A stretch of 8,290 nucleotides of DNA, taken from the NCBI GenBank assembly GCA_003455945.1, contig DMPQ01000490.1, positions 2,058-10,347 on the forward strand. The letters are read 5' to 3'. The notes under the pieces are model-generated. The model was not told where the DNA came from, did no database searches, and was given only the letters and a program-made list of their open reading frames with translations. Below, one piece after another: positions 1 to 5,824 of the stretch. Source of the DNA: Planctomycetaceae bacterium (lineage in GTDB: Bacteria > Planctomycetota > Planctomycetia > Pirellulales > Pirellulaceae). Position numbers and translations under genes: made by a program. Within the stretch, counting starts at the first letter, position 1; the number at the start of each line of letters is the position of its first letter.

Positions 1-210
1 GGTGCACTTCGTGGAACGGTTACGGCCATGGAGTTCTGGGGCACCGAACAAGAAACACGGCTCGAGGGAGTGCGAGACGCTCTGGCGGCCTACGGCAAGA
101 CGATCCTGGAGTTCTGCGTAGAGGCCGGGATCGATCCGAGCGAACTGTCGTTCGATCAACTCATCCCCGACTTTCGAGGCACTCAAAGCCGATTGCGAAT
201 CGGATGGTGA
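1..210 (+). CDS. 3' end of an unrecognised gene (partial)
   Basis: The reading frame is open from the first base to a TGA at 208-210, giving 69 residues that end in RLRIGW. An ATG at 28 has no Shine-Dalgarno sequence before it, so I read this as the C-terminal tail of a gene that starts upstream rather than a 60-residue gene. The visible part is probably helical, with an alternation of charged and hydrophobic residues around EGVRDALAAYGKTILEFC. I do not recognise the family. Being upstream of two CARF genes it could be the end of a type III CRISPR subunit or another accessory protein, but nothing in these residues shows that. Confidence 0.6.
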   Translation, partial: GALRGTVTAMEFWGTEQETRLEGVRDALAAYGKTILEFCVEAGIDPSELSFDQLIPDFRGTQSRLRIGW

Positions 211-300
211 ACTGAACTACGACCTTTTCGCGGTTCGAACAGCGACCGAAAGCCGGGATGGCGCTTGCCGCACCGACTTCGGGTAGTTTGTCGTCGCTGC

Positions 301-329
301 CGCCGGTGGCCGATCGCAATGCCACGGCG
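301..329 (+). other. Stem-loop in the spacer before the CARF-HEPN-nuclease gene
   Basis: CGCC (301-304) pairs with GGCG (326-329) and GTGGC (306-310) pairs with GCCAC (321-325), with one bulged G at 305 and a ten-base loop. It lies in the 209-base spacer 211-419. No T-run follows, so it is not a standard intrinsic terminator. It may be chance in GC-rich DNA. I saw no convincing promoter in the rest of this spacer. Confidence 0.3.
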
Positions 330-419
330 AGTCGGGTTAGTCTCCGTCGCCCCTTCGGCTGTCGCGCCGATCGCTGATCGAATCGACTCGTTCGTGTTTC
401 ACCTCGAGAGCCTCTGACC

Positions 420-2150
420 ATGCGACTCGTGAGCTTTCTGGGCAAGGGAGACTACCGCGAGACCGACTACCGCTTCGAAGAGCAGCTCTATCGGAGCCGA
501 TTCGTCTTGCGAGCATTGGCCGATGCGCTTCGGCCGAGCGAGATTCGGGTGATCGCGACCGACGAAGCCTGGGCGCAGCACGGGGCGGTTCTCGATGCCG
601 AACTGACCGCTGCCGGACATCCGGCGGTCATCCGCGTTCCGATCCCGACCGCTGCCGAGCCGGATGACCTGTGGCAGCTGTTCGGCGCCGTCGTCGCGAC
701 GCTGCGGGATTCGCAAACGCCGATCCTGTTCGACATCACCCACGGTTTTCGCAGTCAGCCGTTCTTTGCGGCCGCCTGTATTCAGTACGTCCAGACGATC
801 GAACCGAACGGCAAGCCGGTTCGCGTCGTCTACGGTGAGTACCGCTCCGGTGAGCCGAGTCCGATCTGGGAGCTGACCACGTTTCTCGATGTGCTCGCGT
901 GGTCGCGTGAGCTGCTTCTTCTGCTCAGGACAGGACGCGCCGATGGAATCGTCCTGCCGACCGAGGCGCTCGGTCGGGAACTGAATCGGACCTGGGCGGC
1001 CAGCGGCCGAGTCGGTCCTCGGCCGCAGATTCAGCTTCTGTCGCAAGCTCTTGCGCGATTCGGAGATGATCTGACGACGATCCGTACCGGTTCGCTGTTG
1101 GTCGGTGACCGCCCGACAGCCTCCGGTCTGGTCGACGCGATCGACCGAACACGGGGCGATATCGAGCGTTACCTGCCCCAGCTGGCGCCGGTGATCGATC
1201 AGGTACGCGGCTTGGCCGCTCCGCTCGACACGGGCGGAGAGCGACTTTCGACTCCCGGCGGTCAACGTGCCCTGCTCGAGCTGGCGCGACTCTATCGTCG
1301 TCTGGGGCGTTACGGCGAAGCGGTTTCGGTGTTGCGTGAGGGATGGATCTCGGCCGGTGCCTCGGAGGCCTGCGACCAACCGGGACCGACGCTCGATTTC
1401 GAGGCCCGCCATGCACAGGAACGAGCCTGGATCGAGCTGGTCCCGAGCTCGCGCAGTGTCGCCGAAGTCCGCAACGACCTGCAGCATGCCGGCTTCAAGA
1501 AGCAGCCGAACACGCGCGAGTGGTTCGACCGCCAGTTGACGATGCTGTTGGAGCGGTGGGAACAGGCGATCGAATCGACCGTCACGACGACCGATTCGGG
1601 TTCGTCATTGCGGCCGCAGGAACAATCCCTCGCCTTGTCAAAGGAACAGGACTTCGACCGGCTCTTGGAAAATGCTCTCCGAGATTCCCCCGTGTTTCTC
1701 GCTTGGCTCGTCGACCAGACCAAGTTCGCGGGGCAGGGTGCCGTCTATGACGCCTCGCGATCCGACCATCCGTGGTCGTTGGTCGATCTGGAAACGATGG
1801 ATCCGGCTACCGGAGAGACGCGGATCGTCCGGCGTGGGTCCGAAACCGACGTCCTATTGCTGCTCCGATATCCCGACGGGCGACGAGTCGCCTTGCATAT
1901 CGAGAACAAGCTTGAGGGAGGGCGATTCACTCCTGATCAGCCGGCGATGTACCGGGCCCGCGCGGCACAGTGGCTCGGGGATCCCAAGTACGGCAGCTAC
2001 GTCGACTTCCAGACGATCCTGATCGCCCCGCAGTCGTTCCTCGAACGACATGCGTCAGGCGCAGCCGAGTTCGATGTCCGGATTCGTACCGAGGAGCTGC
2101 TTCGGCAGCTGGTGCATCGGGAGGCCGATCGCTCCGATCGGACTTCGTGA
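420..2150 (+). CDS. Type III CRISPR effector: CARF (DxTHG, Csx1/Csx2-like) - HEPN - PD-(D/E)XK nuclease fusion
   Basis: The 576-residue protein has three parts. Residues 1-170 follow the TIGR02221/Cas_DxTHG pattern: an N-terminal FLGKGDYRETDY, then FDITHGFRSQPFF with the DxTHG motif at 105-109, and VRVVYGEYR near 135-142. This is a CARF domain that binds cyclic oligoadenylate. Residues about 280-380 are helical and contain RNDLQHAG, with R351 and H356 giving the R-x4-6-H catalytic motif of HEPN ribonucleases, as in Csx1. A Ser/Thr/Gln-rich linker (about 383-410) leads to a third domain. Its D477 and E495-x-K497 (in HIENKLEGG), with Q507 in the next helix, fit a PD-(D/E)XK nuclease. Csx1/Csx2 proteins usually stop after HEPN. 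The frame is unbroken across the linker. The ATG at 420 has GAGAG at 406-410 and gives the expected family N-terminus. Likely a cA4-activated RNase with added nuclease activity (inference). The CARF and HEPN calls are firm, the PD-(D/E)XK call fairly firm. Confidence 0.88.
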   Translation: MRLVSFLGKGDYRETDYRFEEQLYRSRFVLRALADALRPSEIRVIATDEAWAQHGAVLDAELTAAGHPAVIRVPIPTAAEPDDLWQLFGAVVATLRDSQTPILFDITHGFRSQPFFAAACIQYVQTIEPNGKPVRVVYGEYRSGEPSPIWELTTFLDVLAWSRELLLLLRTGRADGIVLPTEALGRELNRTWAASGRVGPRPQIQLLSQALARFGDDLTTIRTGSLLVGDRPTASGLVDAIDRTRGDIERYLPQLAPVIDQVRGLAAPLDTGGERLSTPGGQRALLELARLYRRLGRYGEAVSVLREGWISAGASEACDQPGPTLDFEARHAQERAWIELVPSSRSVAEVRNDLQHAGFKKQPNTREWFDRQLTMLLERWEQAIESTVTTTDSGSSLRPQEQSLALSKEQDFDRLLENALRDSPVFLAWLVDQTKFAGQGAVYDASRSDHPWSLVDLETMDPATGETRIVRRGSETDVLLLLRYPDGRRVALHIENKLEGGRFTPDQPAMYRARAAQWLGDPKYGSYVDFQTILIAPQSFLERHASGAAEFDVRIRTEELLRQLVHREADRSDRTS

Positions 2151-2354
2151 ATCGTCGGCGTTCGAACGGCGACTTTCCTTCGGAGAGGCCCTTGGTCGAA
2201 GGCCGGTGGCCGGTGACCGGCGAGCCACGAAGCACTGACAAGCAGCTCAATGCCTCGACGGGACTGCAGGTCTGCGTTAACCGCGTCATCTGAACTCGTC
2301 GCCGATCACTGCCAGAGCCGCCGTTTCGGCTCGCCGAGGACGTTGGGGGCAGCG

Positions 2355-2374
2355 GCAAATCTGCGCCGATTTGC
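2355..2374 (+). other. Perfect 7-bp inverted repeat, six-base loop
   Basis: GCAAATC at 2355-2361 and GATTTGC at 2368-2374 are perfect reverse complements around a TGCGCC loop. The AT-rich arms stand out from the GC-rich surroundings, so chance is a little less likely than for the other hairpins. It lies about 125 bases before the csb2-like start. It could be an operator or an RNA hairpin; there is no direct evidence for either. Confidence 0.4.
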
Positions 2375-2380
2375 TCGTCG

Positions 2381-2402
2381 GAACGTCACACCGGTAACGT
2401 TC
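2381..2402 (+). other. Perfect 6-bp inverted repeat, ten-base loop
   Basis: GAACGT (2381-2386) and ACGTTC (2397-2402) are perfect reverse complements. The repeat follows the 2355-2374 hairpin by only six bases, so the pair would form two adjacent stem-loops in RNA. The function is unknown. Confidence 0.3.
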
Positions 2403-2500
2403 ATCCCGTCCTCCCTTGGCGGACCTCGTTTCGAACGCCGGCTCCCGAGGTTCCCCGTGTGGCGCCTCCCCGAATCCCAGCGTGATCGGGCTACCGAACC

Positions 2501-3538
2501 ATGGACTTCCGACCTGCGCAATCTCCGGTCCCTGCTCCGCCACCTTTGCCCCCCTGGTGGCAAGAAATTCCCGGCTCGGGCGTGATCGCGACCCTCGAAT
2601 CACCCTCGGTTGTCCGGAGTGATACGGACCGTTTCGTTACCTCGGAAGCGAAGTCGACCGGCGCGAGGGCCGACACGGTACCGGCAGTTCGACGCGACTC
2701 GGCCAAGTCGTCCGATTCGACGGCAACGTCGATCGGCCGGCAGGGGCTCTTTTCGAGAGATCTGCTCGCGTTTCGCATCTCCGAAGGTCCGTGCCTAGCC
2801 CCTTGGGTCACGGAACAGGTACTTCAGGCGCTGCGCGGGACCGTCCTCTCCTGCTTCGAGTCCCACCACAAACTTCCGCAGTGGATCAGTGGCCATCAGT
2901 CGAACGGATGTCAGACGCGTGAGGTGCATCTGGCCACCGTGCCGCTGATCGGCCGAGATGCTGCAACTGGCGACAGCAGCCCGGAGATTCTCGGCGTCGC
3001 GTTGGCGTTACCTCGCGATGTACCGCCGATCGAACGCCTTCATCTGTTCGCACGACTGTCGAAACGGATGGAGGCCGACGGAGGGCTGACGCTGCGCCTC
3101 GGCCGCTTAGGTCGAGTGCGGCTTTCAGGACCGATCGAGCTGGAAGGGTTCGCTGATCGGACGATCGCGTCGCTGGTCGCAACCGCCGGCGAGTGGGCGA
3201 GCGTGACTCCGGTCGTGTTGCATCGATTCCCGAAATGCAAGCCGGCCGGTTCGCCGGACTGGCAGGCCGAAGTCCGTTCGATGATCCGCGACGCTTGTCG
3301 CCACGCCGACGTTCCCGATCCGGTGACCGTCCGCTGCGACCTCGTCTCGTTCGTCGCAGGCTTGCCTCCGGCGGCTCGTGCACCGGAGGCCTATCCGCTG
3401 CTGAAGCCGCGTTCGGCAGGGGCTCCGAAACCGCAGCTGCATGTCCGACTGACGTTTGCCGAACCGGTTGCGGGCCCGCTGGTCCTAGGGCTCGGCAAGT
3501 ACCGCGGATTCGGACTCTGTGTTTCCAGCGAAGGTTGA
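2501..3538 (+). CDS. csb2: Csb2-like protein, Cas6-like C-terminal half only (GSU0054 family)
   Basis: Csb2 is the Cas5-Cas6 fusion of type I-G (formerly I-U) systems; its C-terminal half is thought to process pre-crRNA. From about residue 85 the 345-residue protein follows that family closely: a helix with ALRG, then ISGH (H132), HLATVPLI (H143), GVALALPR, GGLTLRLGRLGR (194-205), WASVTPVVLHRFPK (232-245) and the glycine-rich end GPLVLGLGKYRGFGL (325-339). Family members are usually about 450-550 residues and begin with a Cas5-like RAMP domain, which is absent here. Residues 1-82 are instead a Pro/Ser/Thr/Arg-rich stretch of low complexity. A TGA at 2483-2485 blocks extension in this frame. 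The ATG at 2501 has no visible Shine-Dalgarno sequence, and GTG at 2582 is an alternative. It is either a separate Cas6-type nuclease serving the type III system or a 5'-deleted remnant. The family call is firm; the start and functionality are uncertain. Confidence 0.82.
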   Translation: MDFRPAQSPVPAPPPLPPWWQEIPGSGVIATLESPSVVRSDTDRFVTSEAKSTGARADTVPAVRRDSAKSSDSTATSIGRQGLFSRDLLAFRISEGPCLAPWVTEQVLQALRGTVLSCFESHHKLPQWISGHQSNGCQTREVHLATVPLIGRDAATGDSSPEILGVALALPRDVPPIERLHLFARLSKRMEADGGLTLRLGRLGRVRLSGPIELEGFADRTIASLVATAGEWASVTPVVLHRFPKCKPAGSPDWQAEVRSMIRDACRHADVPDPVTVRCDLVSFVAGLPPAARAPEAYPLLKPRSAGAPKPQLHVRLTFAEPVAGPLVLGLGKYRGFGLCVSSEG

Positions 3539-3548
3539 TCGTACGATC
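3537..3548. repeat. 12-bp perfect palindrome at the csb2 stop, copy 1
   Basis: GATCGTACGATC is its own reverse complement. It overlaps the TGA stop codon (3536-3538) of the csb2-like gene and sits 63 bases before the ring nuclease start. The same 14 bases, GATCGTACGATCGG, recur at 7364-7377. It could be a dimeric regulator site for the ring nuclease gene or a by-product of the GATCG-rich composition. Confidence 0.35.
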
Positions 3549-3611
3549 GGCGTTTCCTTCGACGATCGTTGGCGGCGATCGACGCTCTTCCGAGTCGGGT
3601 CCGAGCGACGC

Positions 3612-3935
3612 ATGACGACCTATCTGCTCAATGCGCCGGTGCTCACGGCGTTCGGACACTATCGGTTCGACGGACCGATTTCGGTTGACGACGCCCGCCG
3701 GCGGTTGTTGGAGCAGGGATTCGAGTCGGCGGTCGGCCACCAGGCGACGGCGCATTTCCTGTCGAGCTTGCTCGATCTCGACGTCCCGCTGCGGCGGATC
3801 GAGATCCGCATGCTGCCGGGAGATTTTGCCGTCGTGCTGCGATTGGGTCGACGGCTTCACGAGGGAGAACTGATCGATTTCTCCACCCTGGCCGACTGGC
3901 CGTATGAACTGGCGGCGTTGACTCGCTTGGAATGA
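3612..3935 (+). CDS. crn2: Crn2 ring nuclease (DUF1874, AcrIII-1 family)
   Basis: The 107-residue protein matches DUF1874 along its whole length: YLLNAPVLTAFG at the N-terminus, GPISVDDARRLL-type helix, SAVGHQATA, PGDFAVVLRLGRRLHEGE and a closing PYELAALTRLE. The family degrades cyclic tetra-adenylate (cA4). Viral members (AcrIII-1) switch off type III CRISPR, and bacterial members (Crn2) tune or end their own response. H43, R81 and E84 line up, at a constant offset of four, with H47, R85 and E88 recalled as the active site of SIRV1 gp29, so the enzyme looks intact. The frame is open back to an ATG at 3519 overlapping csb2, but that would add 31 basic residues foreign to the family. The ATG at 3612 gives the normal N-terminus, although its Shine-Dalgarno sequence is weak. 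Lying between two CARF genes, it most likely clears their activator, implying cA4 as the messenger here. Confidence 0.93.
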   Translation: MTTYLLNAPVLTAFGHYRFDGPISVDDARRRLLEQGFESAVGHQATAHFLSSLLDLDVPLRRIEIRMLPGDFAVVLRLGRRLHEGELIDFSTLADWPYELAALTRLE

Positions 3936-3945
3936 CCGACGCATC

Positions 3946-3979
3946 AGCGCGTGGAAGGATTGCGCGGTCCCGACGCGCT
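3946..3979 (+). other. Stem-loop after the ring nuclease gene
   Basis: AGCGCGT (3946-3952) pairs perfectly with ACGCGCT (3973-3979) across a 20-base loop, starting 10 bases after the stop codon. Only TCGT and ATTCCC follow, not a T-run, so an intrinsic terminator is doubtful. It could protect the 3' end of the upstream message. Confidence 0.35.
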
Positions 3980-4037
3980 TCGTATTCCCGTCGCGATCTC
4001 GGCTAGTTGCGAATTCTCCTGACGGTCTTGGATTTTC

Positions 4038-4042
4038 GAGGA
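4038..4042 (+). promoter_or_regulatory. Shine-Dalgarno GAGGA that sets the ATG 4049 start
   Basis: GAGGA lies six bases before the ATG at 4049. A TTG at 4007 is also in frame and would add 14 residues, but no comparable site precedes it, so 4049 is preferred. Confidence 0.65.
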
Positions 4043-4048
4043 TCCCCG

Positions 4049-4564
4049 ATGAACGGACACCCCGATCCGGCCGAGCTGTTTCCCTTGCATCGATTATGGC
4101 GAGACTCGCTCGAGGAACTCGCTGACGGTCTGCGACGACTCGTTCGGTATCGTGACCTGACGGGAACCGACCTGCTGAAGACCGCTCGATTGATTGTCGC
4201 GCTGGAGCGACTGCCGCATGCGCCGCAAGTCGAGCTGATCAACGCGTCGCTCGAGACGAATTTTCTCTCGAGTCGTCAGGCGCTGACAATCGTGTTGAGC
4301 CAAGATCGTCTGGAGCTGTCGCGCATAGGCATTCCGGCCGATCCGGACTATGACGCCGAGGTCGAAACGGTCCTCGATGTCGATCGGTGCGAAATCGACG
4401 AGTGGACCGACGAGGATGCGATCGATCTGATGCCTGCCTTGGCGGAATGGGTTAACCAATGGGCGTCGTGGGTAACCGATCCCGACTGCCGATTCGAGAT
4501 TTCTGATGAAGAGGTCTTCGACGACGAGACGGATGACGCGTGGGACATGATGCCACCCCGCTGA
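4049..4564 (+). CDS. Unrecognised acidic protein, 171 residues
   Basis: I do not recognise this family. The first 110 residues look helical and mixed in charge (LHRLWRDSLEELADGLRRL, then LLKTARLIVALERLP). From about residue 95 the protein becomes strongly acidic, with DPDYDAEVETVLDVD, EIDEWTDEDAIDL and DEEVFDDETDDAWD, and it has several tryptophans (near EWVNQWASW). No signal peptide, membrane segment or known nuclease motif is visible. It has a clear Shine-Dalgarno site and lies between the ring nuclease (113 bases away) and the APE2256-type CARF gene (103 bases away), so it probably belongs to the same functional cluster. An acidic tail could mimic nucleic acid or bind a basic partner such as the RelE-like domain next door. 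That is speculation. Base composition and codon use resemble its neighbours, which supports it being a real gene. Confidence 0.75.
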   Translation: MNGHPDPAELFPLHRLWRDSLEELADGLRRLVRYRDLTGTDLLKTARLIVALERLPHAPQVELINASLETNFLSSRQALTIVLSQDRLELSRIGIPADPDYDAEVETVLDVDRCEIDEWTDEDAIDLMPALAEWVNQWASWVTDPDCRFEISDEEVFDDETDDAWDMMPPR

Positions 4565-4568
4565 ATCG

Positions 4569-4604
4569 ATCCGCAGAGATCCGAAGGCCGACTGTCGTGC
4601 GGAT
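4569..4604 (+). other. Stem-loop just after the acidic protein gene
   Basis: ATCCGCA (4569-4575) and TGCGGAT (4598-4604) are perfect reverse complements with a 22-base loop, beginning four bases after the stop codon. No T-run follows. The close position after the stop resembles the hairpin at 3946-3979. Confidence 0.35.
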
Positions 4605-4656
4605 ATCTACGAGTCTCGGGACCTCCGCCGCAGCCGAGAGCAACGAGCGATCCGAC

Positions 4657-4661
4657 AAGGG
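4657..4661 (+). promoter_or_regulatory. Shine-Dalgarno AAGGG before ATG 4668
   Basis: AAGGG lies six bases before the ATG at 4668 and supports this start over the in-frame ATG at 4680, which would cut into the first CARF strand. Confidence 0.6.
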
Positions 4662-4667
4662 CCCGAG

Positions 4668-5774
4668 ATGCGAACCCTGATGATCTCTACCTGCGGCACC
4701 AGTCTGTTGACGAACAACGCTGATGCCGCCACTCGGTCGCTCCTCAATCAGGTCGCCAACCGGACGCTGGCGTCCGTCTCCGGCGAGGAGCTCGAACGCC
4801 TCACGAGTCGAATCGCGGAGTGCCGCGAGCGATTGGCCGCCGCGGATCTGCTGCAGGGCCGCGCTCTGAGTGCCGAACTGAACGGAGTCTTCGGCTATTA
4901 CGATGACCGTCCGCTCGGACATCCGGCCGATCGTCATGTGCTGCTGCACACCGATACGCTGCTCGGAGAAGAGACCGCGGGATTGTTGCACGGATGTCTG
5001 ATTCGCTTCGGATTGTCGACGACGTTACAGACGTTCCCTGGTCTCAGGACCGACACGCTGCTGAACTTTCAGGAAAGCGTCGTCTCGCTGATCGGATGGT
5101 GTCAGGAGGAGCTACCGGGGTATCGAGCGTCCGGTTTCCGCATCGTTTTCAACCTGACCGGCGGGTTCAAGAGCATCCAGGGGTGGATGCAGACGCTCGG
5201 CATGATCCATGCCGACGAGATCGTCTACATCTTCGAATCGGCGAACGAACTGCTGCGAATTCCGAGACTTCCGGTCGCGTTCGAGGTCGGCACGAAGCAA
5301 GTCTTGCGCAACCATCTTCCGTTCTTCCGCCGCCTTGCGACGTCCCACGCGGTCCCATGGTCGGCCGAGTTGCGGGACATTCCCGAGGCGTTCTTCGTTC
5401 GGATGGACGACGAAGTCGGTTTCTCCCCGTGGGGCAAGCTCGTCTGGGAGCAAGGACGTGCGGACCTCTACGGCGAGCAGCTACTGGATCCTCCGTCTCG
5501 ACGGCTGCGCTTCTCCGATCGCTTCCGCCGCGCTGCGGCCGCCCTCGCTCACGACCGACTCGTGATCCTCAACGAACGGATCGACGATCTGACGCGGTAC
5601 TTGGCCACCGGCGAGAATCTGCGACGCCTGGACTTCAAGCCTCTGCGAGGTAATCCGCTTCCGAACTCGACGCATGAGTTCGATGCATGGGCCGACCAAG
5701 CGGCCTGGCGCGGCTTCGCGCACTTCGACGGCAATGTCCTGGTCCTGGATGACCTCGGGGTCGGGCTGCACTGA
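4668..5774 (+). CDS. APE2256-type CARF effector with a probable RelE-like C-terminal domain
   Basis: Residues 1-205 of this 368-residue protein fit the Cas_APE2256/TIGR02619 CARF family. The first strand ends in ISTCGTSLL (6-14), the signature FNLTGGFKSIQGWMQTLGM lies at 161-179, and ADEIVYIFES and LLRIPRLPV follow. CARF domains of this kind bind cyclic oligoadenylate. The middle (206-310) is helical. The last 60 residues contain LDFKPLRGNPLPNSTHEFDA, WRGFAHFDGN and DDLGVGLH, ending on a histidine. This resembles the RelE-type RNase fold, in which basic and aromatic residues on a small sheet cut mRNA, and CARF-RelE fusions are known. R348 and H336 or H368 are candidate functional residues. 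No R-x4-6-H HEPN motif with the usual context was found. The CARF call is firm; the RelE-like call is from residue pattern only. Together with the ring nuclease it suggests a second cA4-triggered toxin arm. Confidence 0.85.
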   Translation: MRTLMISTCGTSLLTNNADAATRSLLNQVANRTLASVSGEELERLTSRIAECRERLAAADLLQGRALSAELNGVFGYYDDRPLGHPADRHVLLHTDTLLGEETAGLLHGCLIRFGLSTTLQTFPGLRTDTLLNFQESVVSLIGWCQEELPGYRASGFRIVFNLTGGFKSIQGWMQTLGMIHADEIVYIFESANELLRIPRLPVAFEVGTKQVLRNHLPFFRRLATSHAVPWSAELRDIPEAFFVRMDDEVGFSPWGKLVWEQGRADLYGEQLLDPPSRRLRFSDRFRRAAAALAHDRLVILNERIDDLTRYLATGENLRRLDFKPLRGNPLPNSTHEFDAWADQAAWRGFAHFDGNVLVLDDLGVGLH

Positions 5775-5824
5775 ACCCGCGAGCGACGCTGCAAGCCGAC
5801 TCGATACGCGGTGACGAGGGAACG

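Larger units (their letters stand above)
2151..2500. other. 350-base intergenic region with several inverted repeats
   Basis: All three forward frames were read for a missing Csb2 N-terminus; the peptides are basic, low-complexity and unlike a Cas5/RAMP domain. The region holds inverted repeats at 2177-2202 (six-base arms CCTTCG/CGAAGG), 2209-2221 (GCCGG-TGA-CCGGC), 2355-2374 and 2381-2402. None is followed by a T-run. No direct repeats of CRISPR spacing are present. An in-frame TGA at 2483-2485 closes the reading frame of the next gene on its 5' side. It may be a leader or regulatory region, or decayed coding DNA. Confidence 0.5.

Noticed and set aside
211..419. CRISPR array or leader in the first spacer
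   Set aside because: No repeated 25-40 base unit is present in this or any other spacer of the window.
399..1487. 362-codon open frame on the minus strand
   Set aside because: It is antisense to the CARF-HEPN coding region, which has clear motifs. Its product is basic and low-complexity.
2250..2585. 111-codon plus-strand frame as a possible missing Csb2 N-terminus
   Set aside because: It lacks the hydrophobic beta pattern of a RAMP domain, is rich in Arg/Pro/Ser, and overlaps the start of the csb2-like gene in another frame.
3519..3611. Earlier ATG start for the ring nuclease
   Set aside because: It would add 31 basic residues not found in DUF1874 proteins and overlap csb2 by 20 bases. The ATG at 3612 gives the conserved N-terminus.
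2886..3944. 352-codon minus-strand frame covering csb2 and crn2
   Set aside because: The plus strand here encodes two recognisable families. The antisense product is Arg-rich and shows no motif.
4049..4564. Acidic protein as a Csm2/Cmr5 small subunit
   Set aside because: Those subunits are compact helical bundles, generally not so acidic at the C-terminus, and I could not match any motif of either family.
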